DNA from: Nioella sp. MMSF_3534
GTDB taxonomy: Bacteria > Pseudomonadota > Alphaproteobacteria > Rhodobacterales > Rhodobacteraceae
Length of the DNA stretch: 51,462 nt
Direction of reading: 5' to 3'
Assembly: GCF_030732985.1 (NCBI RefSeq)
Contig: NZ_JASHJX010000031.1
Location: 1 to 51,462, forward strand
Each line of letters opens with the position of its first letter. The stretch's first letter is position 1. Of the stretch, positions 1-8,412 are shown in pieces. Below the pieces are notes generated by a model. It had not been told where the DNA came from and searched no databases. It was given only the letters and a program-made list of their open reading frames with translations. The translations under genes and the position numbers were made by a program.

Positions 1-28
1 TGTACACCCCCTGTGCACCCCTCGTGCA
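1..28. repeat. 11-bp tandem repeat array, site 1 (cut by window edge)
   Basis: Read on the minus strand, two 11-bp units of the form TGYACRGGGGG are present (TGCACGAGGGG, then TGCACAGGGGG), followed by the start of a third (TGTACA). The array lies 24 bp before the first permease gene and is probably longer to the left of the window. The same unit recurs at 21956-21999 and 39356-39399. No function is known to me. Confidence 0.7.
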
Positions 29-52
29 GACAAATGGCACCGGAGGCAGGTC

Positions 53-1045
53 ATGCGTAACCTGCTGCCGATCCTGACCATCGTCGCGGTGATCCTCGGG
101 CTTTGGTACCTCGCCGTCGGGCCGATGAACTTCCGCCTGGCGCTCGATGCAGCGACGCGGGGCGGGGCGGATGTGACGCCGGCCACGCCCGATGAGCAGG
201 GGCAGACCGGGCTGATCCGACTGATGCTGGACAATCCCGACGTCATGCCCGCCGCCTACGCGTTCGAGCGCCCGCGCCTGCCGCAGCCGCAGGCGGTGGT
301 GGTCGAGATCTACGAGAACACGATCGGGCTGGCGCGGCGCTGTGAATGGCAGGGGTTCGGGGCGGAGCGGGACAACTGGTCGCCGCTATCGGATGGCTGC
401 CTCAGGGTGATCGAGAACCGCCGGTCGCTGATCTTCCATGCCTGGCAGACGCTGGCGCCGACTTTGCTGGGGTTTGCCATTGGCACAGGGTTGGGCATCC
501 TGCTGGCCGTGGGGATCGTTTATAACCGGACGATGGATCTGAGCGTGATGCCCTGGGCGATTGCGTCGCAGACCATTCCCATTCTGGCGATTGCGCCGAT
601 GGTGATCGTGGTGCTGAACGCGGTTGGCATTCAGGGGCTGCTGCCGAAATCGCTGATTTCCTCCTATCTCAGCTTCTTCCCGGTGGTGGTCGGCATGGTG
701 AAGGGGCTGCGCAGTCCGGGGCCGATGGACCTCGACCTGTTGCGCACCTATTCGGCCAGCGGCGCGCAGGAATTCTGGAAACTGCGGCTGCCAAGCTCTC
801 TGCCCTACCTCTTCGCGTCGCTGAAGATCGGCATCGCGGCGGCTCTGGTCGGCACCATCGTGGCGGAGCTGCCCACGGGCGCGCGGTTCGGGCTTGGATC
901 ACGTCTGCTGACCGGCAGCTATTACGGGCAGACGGTGCAGATCTGGGCGGCGCTGTTCATGGCGGCGATCTGTGCGGCGCTGCTGGTCTGGCTGATCGGG
1001 GCGGTTGAGAAACGAACGCTGACACGGTTGGGATTGGTGCGATGA
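53..1045 (+). CDS. ABC transporter permease (first of two)
   Basis: Inner-membrane subunit of a binding-protein-dependent importer, 330 aa. It has one N-terminal membrane helix (about residues 5-27), a periplasmic stretch to about residue 125, and then a BPD_transp_1 core with several helices. The coupling loop to the ATPase is recognisable near TYSASGAQEFWKLRLPSSLP. A GGAGG sequence 7 bases before the ATG supports the start. It overlaps the second permease by 4 bases (ATGA). The binding protein that follows points to import of a thiamine precursor or a similar heterocycle, but the substrate is not proven. No ATP-binding subunit is in the window; it is presumably encoded to the left. Confidence 0.9.
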   Translation: MRNLLPILTIVAVILGLWYLAVGPMNFRLALDAATRGGADVTPATPDEQGQTGLIRLMLDNPDVMPAAYAFERPRLPQPQAVVVEIYENTIGLARRCEWQGFGAERDNWSPLSDGCLRVIENRRSLIFHAWQTLAPTLLGFAIGTGLGILLAVGIVYNRTMDLSVMPWAIASQTIPILAIAPMVIVVLNAVGIQGLLPKSLISSYLSFFPVVVGMVKGLRSPGPMDLDLLRTYSASGAQEFWKLRLPSSLPYLFASLKIGIAAALVGTIVAELPTGARFGLGSRLLTGSYYGQTVQIWAALFMAAICAALLVWLIGAVEKRTLTRLGLVR

Positions 1046-1998
1046 GCGGGACAGAGGCGGGGAAATTCCTTGGAAGGAATTTGCAAAGCTCTTCGAAGAG
1101 CTTTCTTGCGCCCGTGGTCGCGGCCATCGCACTTGCCGGGGCGGGGGCGCTGGTGGATTGGCGTTTGGGCCTGGTGCTGGCGGTGTGGCTGGCGGCCTGG
1201 GGGCTGAACATCGTGCTGACCGAAAGCGGCAGCCCGGCCCGGCGCTTCGTCGTTCCCACCATATTCGGCATCACGCTGCTGGTGCTGTGGCAGATGTCGG
1301 TGCGGCTCTTCGATATCAGCCAGGTCATCCTGCCCGCGCCCACGGATATCTGGGTGGCAATCACCACCTCCGGCCCGATCCTCTGGGCCGATTTCGTGCA
1401 GACGGTCGTGAAAGGCGCGCTTTCGGGTTACATCATGGGCGCGGTGCTGGCCATTGCCACGGCCATCGCGGTGGACCGGTCGCAATTTCTGCAACGGGGA
1501 CTGCTTCCTGTCGGCAATTTCATCGCGGCGCTGCCGATTGTGGGCACGGCGCCCATCCTGGTCATGTGGTTCGGCTTTGGCTGGCAATCGAAGGCGGCTG
1601 TCGTCGTGGTCATGGTCTTTTTCCCCATTCTGGTGAACACGGTGGCGGGGCTGAAGGAAACCGACGCGATGCAGCGCGACCTGATGCGGACCTATGCGGC
1701 GAGTTACTGGCAGAGCTTTGCCAAGCTGCGCCTGCCCGCCGCGCTGCCCTTCATCTTCAACGGGCTCAAAGTTTCGACAACGCTGGCGCTGATTGGTGCT
1801 ATCGTGGCGGAATTCTTCGGCTCGCCCATTGTCGGCATGGGGTTTCGCATCAAGACCTCGTTCGGCACGCTGGAACTGGCTATGGTCTGGGCAGAGATTG
1901 CCGTGGCCGCGGTGGCGGGCTCCGGCTTTTACGGTTTGGTGACGCTGGCGGAGAAACGGCTCACCTTCTGGCACCCGTCGCAACGGACGGGACGATAA
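1042..1998 (+). CDS. ABC transporter permease (second of two)
   Basis: Second membrane subunit of the same importer, 318 aa, with a BPD_transp_1 domain over about residues 95-300. Its coupling loop (ASYWQSFAKLRLPAALPF) matches that of the first permease, so the two probably form a heterodimeric channel. It is translationally coupled to the gene before it by the ATGA overlap. Odd point: codons 8-21 (KFLGRNLQSSSKSF) are encoded by two adjacent perfect 20-bp palindromes, which look like a palindromic element inserted in frame into a cytoplasmic N-terminal tail. The tail may tolerate this because the first membrane helix begins only at about residue 24. Confidence 0.9.
   Translation: MSGTEAGKFLGRNLQSSSKSFLAPVVAAIALAGAGALVDWRLGLVLAVWLAAWGLNIVLTESGSPARRFVVPTIFGITLLVLWQMSVRLFDISQVILPAPTDIWVAITTSGPILWADFVQTVVKGALSGYIMGAVLAIATAIAVDRSQFLQRGLLPVGNFIAALPIVGTAPILVMWFGFGWQSKAAVVVVMVFFPILVNTVAGLKETDAMQRDLMRTYAASYWQSFAKLRLPAALPFIFNGLKVSTTLALIGAIVAEFFGSPIVGMGFRIKTSFGTLELAMVWAEIAVAAVAGSGFYGLVTLAEKRLTFWHPSQRTGR
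1063..1104. repeat. Two back-to-back 20-bp perfect palindromes inside a coding region
   Basis: AAATTCCTTGGAAGGAATTT (1063-1082) is followed after two bases by AAAGCTCTTCGAAGAGCTTT (1085-1104). Both are perfectly self-complementary. They lie 21 bases after the start codon of the second permease and are read in frame. In RNA they would form two strong stem-loops next to the ribosome start site. This could be a mobile palindromic element, a translational attenuator, or both. Confidence 0.85.
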
Positions 1999-2033
1999 AC
2001 GACAACAGAGATCCAACACTCGGAGGTAAGACA

Positions 2034-3017
2034 ATGAAGAAACTGATGACATCGGCGCTGGCCCTCGGCCTTGCGACCGGCGCGGCTGCGGCTGACGAGG
2101 TGACGCTGCAATTGCAGTGGGTCACGCAGGCGCAGTTCGCGGGCTACTATGTGGCGCTGGAGAACGGCTATTACGAGGAAGAAGGGCTCGACGTGACGAT
2201 CCAGCCCGGCGGCCCCGATATCGCGCCCCCGCAGGTGCTGGCCGGTGGCGGCGCCGACGTGATGCTGAACTGGATGCCCTCGGCGCTGGCGGCCCGTGAA
2301 CGGGGCCTGCCGGTGGTGAACATCGCGCAGCCCTTTGCCCGCTCGGGCCTGATGCTGACCTGTTGGGCGGATTCGGGCATCACCGAGCCTGCGGACCTTG
2401 CAGGCCACACCATCGGCGTCTGGTTCTTCGGCAATGAATACCCGTTCCTGAGCTGGATGTCGCAGCTTGGCATCCCGACCGACGGGTCCGAGGGCGGCGT
2501 GACCGTTCTGCAGCAGGGCTTTAACGTCGATCCGCTGTTGCAGCGGCAGGCGGACTGTATCTCGACCATGACCTATAACGAATATGGTCAGGTGCTGGAT
2601 GCGGGCGTCAGCCCCGATGACCTGATCACCTTCCAGTATGAGGATCAGGGTGTTGCGACGCTGGAAGACGGCATGTGGGTGCTGGAAGAGAACCTGGAAG
2701 ACCCGGAATTCGTCGACCGCATGGCCCGCTTCGTGCGCGCCTCGATGCGCGGTTGGGACTGGGCCGAGGAGAACCCGGAAGACGCGGCGATGATCGTGCT
2801 GGATTATGACGAGACCGGCGCGCAGACCGAGTCGCACCAGGTGCGGATGATGAGCGAGATCGCCCTGCTGACCGCCGGGTCCGACGGGCGTCTGGATGAG
2901 GCCGCCTATCAGCGCACGGTGGATACGCTGCTGGCCGGTGGCTCTGACCCCGTGATCACGGCAGAGCCGGAAGGCGCGTTCACCCATGTCGTCACCGATA
3001 TGGCGCTTGGCCAGTAA
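2034..3017 (+). CDS. ABC transporter substrate-binding protein, NMT1/THI5-like
   Basis: Periplasmic binding protein, 327 aa. A signal peptide is clear at residues 1-20 (MKKLMTSALALGLATGAAAA, then DEV). The mature protein starts with the family pattern VTLQLQWVTQAQFAGYYVA and continues with YYEEEGLDVTI, typical of the NMT1/THI5-like type II binding fold that takes pyrimidine precursors of thiamine, riboflavin or related ligands. The ATG at 2034 is preceded by GGAGG at 2022-2026; the open frame runs upstream to 1158 only by chance. It is the last gene of the importer operon, followed by a terminator. The exact ligand is unknown. Confidence 0.9.
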   Translation: MKKLMTSALALGLATGAAAADEVTLQLQWVTQAQFAGYYVALENGYYEEEGLDVTIQPGGPDIAPPQVLAGGGADVMLNWMPSALAARERGLPVVNIAQPFARSGLMLTCWADSGITEPADLAGHTIGVWFFGNEYPFLSWMSQLGIPTDGSEGGVTVLQQGFNVDPLLQRQADCISTMTYNEYGQVLDAGVSPDDLITFQYEDQGVATLEDGMWVLEENLEDPEFVDRMARFVRASMRGWDWAEENPEDAAMIVLDYDETGAQTESHQVRMMSEIALLTAGSDGRLDEAAYQRTVDTLLAGGSDPVITAEPEGAFTHVVTDMALGQ

Positions 3018-3039
3018 CAGCGACCTTCAATCAAATTGT

Positions 3040-3075
3040 GGCGCGGTCCTCTGACGAGGGCCGCGCCGCTTTATT
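3040..3075 (+). terminator. Rho-independent terminator after the ABC importer operon
   Basis: A 12-bp stem (GGCGCGGTCCTC / GAGGGCCGCGCC, one G-T pair) with a TGAC loop is followed by GCTTTATT. It begins 23 bases after the stop codon of the binding protein. Confidence 0.85.
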
Positions 3076-3192
3076 CTGGTGCCTGTTGCGGCGCGATGCG
3101 TCAGGCCCGGCGGGGCATTGGGTTGAAAGGGATCGGATTTAGGCGTTTGGCCAGAACCATGTTAGGCTGCCCTTCTTTGGGAGGACGAGATA

Positions 3193-3501
3193 ATGGCAAT
3201 GACGGTTCAGGTGATTTACCCCACCGGCGAGGGCAAGACCTTCGACTATGAGTATTACGTCGAGACGCACCTCCCGATGGTGGGCAAGGTGATGGGGCCG
3301 CATGGGCTGGCCGATGCCATGGTGACCAAGGGTCTGGCGGGCGGACCTGATGCGCCGCCGGGATATTTTGCCGTGGCGACGCTGCTGTTTCCCGACGAGG
3401 CGGCCATGAAGGCCGGGCTTGGCGCGGCGGGTCCGTTGCTGGAGGACATCCCCAACTTTACAAATGTACAGCCCGACATGCTGATCGGAACGACTCTGTA
3501 A
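3193..3501 (+). CDS. EthD-family protein
   Basis: A 102-aa protein of the EthD type, a dimeric alpha+beta barrel. The N-terminal strand VQVIYPTGEGKTFDYEYYVETHLPMV with the conserved YY..THLP segment, and the later strand GYFAVATLLFPD, fit the family, which occurs in ether-degradation and polyketide-tailoring contexts and often has no known reaction. A good ribosome site (GGGAGG) precedes the ATG. It is a single gene between the importer terminator and the regulator gene, so context gives no hint to its substrate. The call rests on fold-level resemblance. Confidence 0.75.
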   Translation: MAMTVQVIYPTGEGKTFDYEYYVETHLPMVGKVMGPHGLADAMVTKGLAGGPDAPPGYFAVATLLFPDEAAMKAGLGAAGPLLEDIPNFTNVQPDMLIGTTL

Positions 3502-3576
3502 AGCCGCGATCAAGGCTTTGCCAATAAACGGGTTTTCTGTTAATCCTTCGGCGTGAAACCCGAGAGGAGTGGCCTG

Positions 3577-4908
3577 ATGCGCGACCGGCAGAATCCGGTG
3601 CGGCGACAATCGCTGACCGGCACACGCATTCGCGAGAGGCGCCTTGCACTGGCGATGAGGCAGAGCGATCTGGCGCAGGCGGTGGATATTTCGGCGAGCT
3701 ATCTGAACCTCATCGAACACAACAAGCGCAAGATCGGCGGCAAGCTGGTTCTGGACCTCGCGCGGGCGCTGAAGGTGGAGCCGTCGCGCCTGACCGAAGG
3801 CATGGACGCCACCTTGTCGGACATGTTGCAGGCCGCCGCGCGGGACACGGCGCGCAGTTTCGGCCCGCCCGCCGAGACCGACCGGATCGACGAACTGGCG
3901 GGGCGGTTTCCCGGCTGGACCGGGCTGATCGGAGAGCAACAGAAACGCATCGCGGCGCTGGAGGCGGCGGTGGAAGGCCTGCAGGACCGGCTGAGCCATG
4001 ACCCGGTGCTGGCGGAATCCATGCATGAGGTGCTGTCGACCGTGGCCGCCATCCGCTCGACCTCGGACATTCTGGTGCGCGAGCCCGATCTGGACGCGCA
4101 ATGGCGCGGGCGGTTCCATCGCAACCTGCATGAAGAGGCGGAGCGCCTGTCGGCCAGCGCCACGGCATTGCTGGCGCATTTCGAGGGGCAGGGGGCGCGA
4201 GCCGAGACGCTGTCGACTCCGCAGGAGCAGGTGGAGGCGGTGTTCGAACTGGCGGGCCACCATTTCCCCGAGATCGAGGCAGGCGGGGCGGCGGCGATCC
4301 CAGAGGTTCTGGGCCGAATGGTCACGCTGGCCGATGACGATGCCCGCGATCTGGCGGCGCGTCATCTGGCGCGCTATGCGGCGGATGCGGCGCGGCTGCC
4401 GCTCGGCGAGGTGCTGGCCGCGGCGGCGGAGGTGGATTTCGACCCGCAGGCCCTGATGCCGCTGGCAGGCGGCGATGCGGCGCTGCTGCTGCGGCGGTTG
4501 GCGGCGCTGCCGCAAGGGGGCGCGCAGGCGGTGCCGGGTTTTGGGCTGGCCACCTGCGATGCCTCGGGCGCGCTGATTTTCCGCCGCCGGATCAATGCCT
4601 TCTCGATCCCGCGCTATGGGTCGGGCTGTCCGCTCTGGCCGCTTTACCGGGCACTTGGGCGGCCCATGGTGCCGGATAGCGCGGTGCTGGACCTTCCCGA
4701 TGGCAGCCGCTTCCGGGCATGGGCCGTGTGCCAGCCCATTGGACCGGCGGGCTTCGGCGCGGAACCGGTGATGGAGGCCACGATGCTGCTGCGCGCGCTG
4801 CCCGACGATGCGCCCGCCAGCCCCGGTGCGGTGCCGGTCGGTCCGGGCTGTGCGCTGTGCCCGCGAGAGGCCTGCGCCGCGCGTCGGGCGGGAGGGCGTT
4901 TTGGCTAG
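3577..4908 (+). CDS. XRE-family regulator of the ScfR (short-chain fatty acyl) type
   Basis: A 443-aa transcription factor. Residues ~14-68 form an XRE/Cro helix-turn-helix (TRIRERRLALAMRQSDLAQA, then SYLNLIEHNKRKI). A long middle part of the kind that senses acyl-CoA follows, and the protein ends in a Cys cluster (CALCPREACAARR), a hallmark of the RamB/PrpC/ScfR group that controls propionate, acetate and glyoxylate metabolism. I chose ATG 3577, which has GAGGAG 8 bases upstream, over the in-frame GTG at 3553. The next operon encodes a symporter-kinase sensor, so both may serve short-chain acid metabolism; that link is inferred. Confidence 0.85.
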   Translation: MRDRQNPVRRQSLTGTRIRERRLALAMRQSDLAQAVDISASYLNLIEHNKRKIGGKLVLDLARALKVEPSRLTEGMDATLSDMLQAAARDTARSFGPPAETDRIDELAGRFPGWTGLIGEQQKRIAALEAAVEGLQDRLSHDPVLAESMHEVLSTVAAIRSTSDILVREPDLDAQWRGRFHRNLHEEAERLSASATALLAHFEGQGARAETLSTPQEQVEAVFELAGHHFPEIEAGGAAAIPEVLGRMVTLADDDARDLAARHLARYAADAARLPLGEVLAAAAEVDFDPQALMPLAGGDAALLLRRLAALPQGGAQAVPGFGLATCDASGALIFRRRINAFSIPRYGSGCPLWPLYRALGRPMVPDSAVLDLPDGSRFRAWAVCQPIGPAGFGAEPVMEATMLLRALPDDAPASPGAVPVGPGCALCPREACAARRAGGRFG

Positions 4909-4936
4909 GGACATATTCGGAAGGTCCAACAAGTAT

Positions 4937-4965
4937 TTGACAATGGCCGGGGCATCGGCAAGCTA
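4937..4965 (+). promoter_or_regulatory. Possible sigma-70 promoter for the sensor operon
   Basis: A perfect -35 hexamer (TTGACA, 4937-4942) is followed after 17 bases by a weak -10 (AAGCTA). It lies about 36 bases before the TTG start of the response regulator gene. The -10 is poor, so the call is tentative. Confidence 0.35.
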
Positions 4966-5000
4966 GGCGTCCAATCCAAACGGGGCAGGGAGGGTCCAGC

Positions 5001-5387
5001 TTGGGGCGCCGCGTTCTTCTCGTCGAGGACGAGATCAACATATTCGAGGCGATCAGCTTCCTGCTGTCCCGGGACGGGTGGGAGGTGTCCGGCCATGGCA
5101 ATGGCGCGACCGCGCTGGACGAGATTGCACGGCTCGACCCCGATGTGCTGGTGCTGGACGTGATGCTGCCCGGACGGTCCGGTCTGGATATCCTGCGCGA
5201 TCTGCGCAAGCAGCCTGAAACCGCTGATTTGCCGGTGCTGATGCTGACCGCAAAGGGCCAGTCCAAGGACCGCGATCTTGCGCTTGCGCTTGGGGCCAAT
5301 GCCTATCTGACCAAGCCCTTTTCCAATTCCGAGATGGTGGAGACCCTGAACAGGGTGGCGACGGGCGGGCAAAAGGCCGGGACATGA
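5001..5387 (+). CDS. Single-domain response regulator (CheY-like receiver)
   Basis: A 128-aa stand-alone receiver. The acidic pocket (VEDE, residues 8-11), the phospho-acceptor Asp53 in LVLDVMLPG, the Thr of LMLTAKG and the Lys of TKPF are all present. No output domain follows, so it must act through a partner or as a phosphate relay. It starts with TTG, supported by a GGGCAGGGAGGG stretch just upstream. It overlaps the next gene by 4 bases and shares the operon with the hybrid symporter-kinase, its likely phosphodonor. Confidence 0.92.
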   Translation: MGRRVLLVEDEINIFEAISFLLSRDGWEVSGHGNGATALDEIARLDPDVLVLDVMLPGRSGLDILRDLRKQPETADLPVLMLTAKGQSKDRDLALALGANAYLTKPFSNSEMVETLNRVATGGQKAGT

Positions 5388-5668
5388 GCCGCCGCCTGTT
5401 TCTCGAACGCCGCACCTACCGGCGCAACCGCCTGCAGGATGCGGCGCGGCTGGCCCCGGTTCTGGGGGCGTTCCTGTTCTTCGGGCCGGTCTTCATCCTG
5501 ACCTCCGACACCGGGGTGAGCGGTGGCACCTCCGGCTGGCTGGTCTATTTCCTGGGCGTCTGGTTTGGGCTGGTGATCCTGTCGGCGGCCCTGTCCTATG
5601 CCATTGGCCGGGTGTTTCCGGGCGAGGACGGCGCCTGGCCCCCGTCTGACGGGTCGGAGGGCGGCTGA
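5384..5668 (+). CDS. Small two-TM membrane protein of the sensor operon
   Basis: A 94-aa protein with a basic N-terminus (RRLFLERRTYRRNRLQDAAR), then two hydrophobic segments (about residues 26-43 and 52-72) and an acidic tail. I do not recognise a named family. Its position directly before an SSS-family symporter domain, with a 1-base TGATG overlap, is like that of the small DUF485 or DUF4212 proteins that precede acetate and other solute symporters. I infer it is an accessory subunit of the symporter-kinase. Confidence 0.75.
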   Translation: MSRRLFLERRTYRRNRLQDAARLAPVLGAFLFFGPVFILTSDTGVSGGTSGWLVYFLGVWFGLVILSAALSYAIGRVFPGEDGAWPPSDGSEGG

Positions 5669-8349
5669 TGCTGTCGCTCGACGGTCTGGTTGCCATTTGC
5701 ATTCTTTATGTGGTGGCGCTGTTTGGCATCGCCTTTCTGGCCGAGAAGAAAGCCACCGAGGGCAATGCCCGCTGGCTCAATTCGCCCTTCGTCTACACCC
5801 TGTCGCTGTCGATCTACACCACCGCCTGGACCTTTTACGGTGCGGTCGGGTCGGCGGCGCGGTCGGGGCTGGAATTCATGACGATCTATCTGGGCCCGAC
5901 GCTGGTTTTCATCGGCTGGTTCTGGCTGCTGCGAAAGATGGTCAGGATCGGGCGGGCGCAGCGGATCACCTCGATTGCCGACATGATCTCCAGCCGGTAC
6001 GGCAAATCGGGCGCGCTGGCGGCGCTGGTCACGGTGCTGGCGGTGATCGGCACGACGCCTTATGTGGCGCTGCAATTGCAGTCGGTGACGCTGTCCTTCT
6101 CGGTCTTTGCCGATCCCGGTGAATTCGCGGCTTTGGGCACGGACACCACGGCGGTCTGGGTCGCGGGGGGGCTGGCGCTCTTTACGATCATCTTCGGCAC
6201 CCGCAGCCTCGATGTGAACGAACGCCATCCCGGCCTTGTGTCCGCCATCGCGCTGGAGGCCATCGTCAAGCTGGCGGCGCTGCTGGCCGTGGGGGTCTTC
6301 GTGGTTTGGGGCGTGGCGGAGGGGCCTGCGGATATCCTCGCGCGGATCGACGAGAGCCCGATTTCGGAATGGAGTTCGAACGGCGCCAGATGGGTGGGGC
6401 TGACCACGCTTTCCGCCGCCGCCATCCTGTGCCTGCCGCGCATGTTCCAGGTGCTGGTGGTGGAAAACGCCAATGAGGGGCATCTGGCCACCGCGTCATG
6501 GGCGTTCCCGCTTTACCTGCTGCTCATGTCGCTCTTCGTGTTGCCGATTGCGGTGGTGGGGTTGCAGGTGCTGCCCGAGGGCGCGAACCCGGACCTTTAC
6601 GTGTTGACGCTGCCCTTGGCCTTCGATCAGGACATGCTGGCGCTGCTGGTGTTTCTGGGCGGTTTTTCCTCGGCCACCTCGATGGTGATCGTCGCGGCGC
6701 TGGCGCTGTCGACCATGCTGTCGAACCATATCATCGTGCCGATCTGGCTGTGGGTCACCAAGGGCGAGGACCCGATGTCGGGCGATATGCGGCGGGTGGC
6801 GCTGATGGCGCGGCGGCTGTCGATCATCGGAGTGCTGTTCCTGGGGCTGATCTACTACCGCAGTTCCGGCGGCTCGGTGGCGCTGGCCTCGATCGGGTTG
6901 ATTGCGTTTCTGGGCGTGAGCCAGGTGCTGCCGGCGCTTCTGGGCGGCATCTTCTGGCGCGGGGCGACGCGGGCGGGGGCCATGGCCGGGATCGGCGCGG
7001 GTTTTGCCATCTGGGCCTGGGTTCTGCTGATGCCCAATGCGGCGACCTCCGGTCTGATGCAGGGGATGCTGGAAAGCGGGCCCTTCGGGATCGAGTGGTT
7101 GCGGCCCTCCACCCCGCTTGGCATCCGCGGGGCGGACCCGCTGCTCACGGCGATGGTGCTGTCGCTTGGGGTCAATACCTTCCTCTTCACCTTCGTGTCG
7201 CTGATCACCTTCCCCTCGCCGATGGAACGGCTGCAAGGCGCGCAGTTCGTCAATGTCTTCGACCATTCCGCGCCCACGCCGGGCTGGCAGGGGGGCGCGG
7301 CGGCCGCCGATGACCTGTTGATCATGGCGCAGCGGATTTTGGGCACGGGACGCGCCGGGCGGCTCTTTCAACAGGCGGCGGCGGCGCAGGGTAGGGCGGC
7401 GAGCCTGCCGGACCCGAACCCGGATTTCCTGAAGATGCTGGAACGCGAACTGGCGGGGTCGGTGGGGGCCGCAACCGCGCATGCGATGGTCTACCAGATC
7501 ACCGGCGGCGCGACCGTGTCTGTGCGTGACCTGCTGGCCGTGGCCGATGAAACCGCGCAGATGATGGAATATTCCAGCCAGCTGGAGCGGCAATCCTCGG
7601 AACTGACCCGCACCGCCGCGCGGCTGCGCGAAGCGAACCAGAAATTGACGGAACTGGCCGAGCAGAAGGATACCTTCCTGAGCCAGATCAGCCACGAGCT
7701 GCGCACGCCGATGACCTCGATCCGGGCGTTTTCGGAACTGCTGATGCAGGGCGAAGATCTGGAAGAGGAAACGCGGCAGAAATTCTCCCGCATCATCCAC
7801 ACCGAAAGCATGCGTCTGACGCGCCTGCTGGATGACCTGCTCGACCTGTCGGTGCTGGAACATGGCCGCGTCACGCTGAATGAAAGCCCTGCGACACTGG
7901 CCGAGGTGCTGGACAAGGCCGAGGCGGCGACCGGCGTCATGGAATCGGGCGGGCGCATTCGGATCGTGCGGGACCGGGACGCCGAGCAGATCGACCTCAT
8001 GACCGATGGCGACCGGCTGGCGCAGGTCTTTATCAACCTCATTTCCAACGCCCAGAAATACTGCGATGCCGGGGAACCGGAACTGCGCATTCGCGTCCAA
8101 CGCCAGCCGGGGCGCGTGGATGTGGAGTTTTCCGACAATGGCTCGGGCATCCCGGAGCGGCAGCAATCGCTGATTTTCGAGAAGTTCACCCGGCTGGAAA
8201 CCACCCGCGACGCGCAAGGGGCGGGGCTGGGGCTGGCGATCAGCCGCGAGATCATGCAGCGCCTTGGCGGGCGGCTGAGCTATGTGCCGGGGCAGGGCGG
8301 GGCGGCCTTCCGGGTGCGCCTGCCGGGCCGGGCCCTGCGCGCCGCTTGA
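5668..8349 (+). CDS. Sodium:solute symporter / histidine kinase hybrid sensor
   Basis: An 893-aa membrane sensor. Residues ~1-510 are a PutP-like sodium:solute symporter with about 13 membrane helices. After a linker and a coiled coil (YSSQLERQSSELTRTAARLR), a kinase core follows: H-box SQISHELRTPMTS with phospho-acceptor His676, N-box INLISNAQKY, G1 DNGSGIP and G2 GAGLGLAIS. This layout is that of the CbrA/CrbS group, in which transport or binding of a nutrient drives kinase activity. There is no C-terminal receiver, so the separate receiver at 5001-5387 is the likely target. The ligand is unknown; acetate or another short-chain acid is a guess from the ScfR neighbour. Confidence 0.93.
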   Translation: MLSLDGLVAICILYVVALFGIAFLAEKKATEGNARWLNSPFVYTLSLSIYTTAWTFYGAVGSAARSGLEFMTIYLGPTLVFIGWFWLLRKMVRIGRAQRITSIADMISSRYGKSGALAALVTVLAVIGTTPYVALQLQSVTLSFSVFADPGEFAALGTDTTAVWVAGGLALFTIIFGTRSLDVNERHPGLVSAIALEAIVKLAALLAVGVFVVWGVAEGPADILARIDESPISEWSSNGARWVGLTTLSAAAILCLPRMFQVLVVENANEGHLATASWAFPLYLLLMSLFVLPIAVVGLQVLPEGANPDLYVLTLPLAFDQDMLALLVFLGGFSSATSMVIVAALALSTMLSNHIIVPIWLWVTKGEDPMSGDMRRVALMARRLSIIGVLFLGLIYYRSSGGSVALASIGLIAFLGVSQVLPALLGGIFWRGATRAGAMAGIGAGFAIWAWVLLMPNAATSGLMQGMLESGPFGIEWLRPSTPLGIRGADPLLTAMVLSLGVNTFLFTFVSLITFPSPMERLQGAQFVNVFDHSAPTPGWQGGAAAADDLLIMAQRILGTGRAGRLFQQAAAAQGRAASLPDPNPDFLKMLERELAGSVGAATAHAMVYQITGGATVSVRDLLAVADETAQMMEYSSQLERQSSELTRTAARLREANQKLTELAEQKDTFLSQISHELRTPMTSIRAFSELLMQGEDLEEETRQKFSRIIHTESMRLTRLLDDLLDLSVLEHGRVTLNESPATLAEVLDKAEAATGVMESGGRIRIVRDRDAEQIDLMTDGDRLAQVFINLISNAQKYCDAGEPELRIRVQRQPGRVDVEFSDNGSGIPERQQSLIFEKFTRLETTRDAQGAGLGLAISREIMQRLGGRLSYVPGQGGAAFRVRLPGRALRAA

Positions 8350-8412
8350 CGCTTTCTTAACCTGTTTCATGGAAGAAAGATGCGGGCCATTCTGCCCGCC
8401 AGAGGGAGTGTC

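Noticed and set aside
1158-2033. Upstream extension of the substrate-binding protein frame
   Set aside because: It overlaps the second permease in another frame and would bury a clear signal peptide at 2034 that has its own ribosome site.
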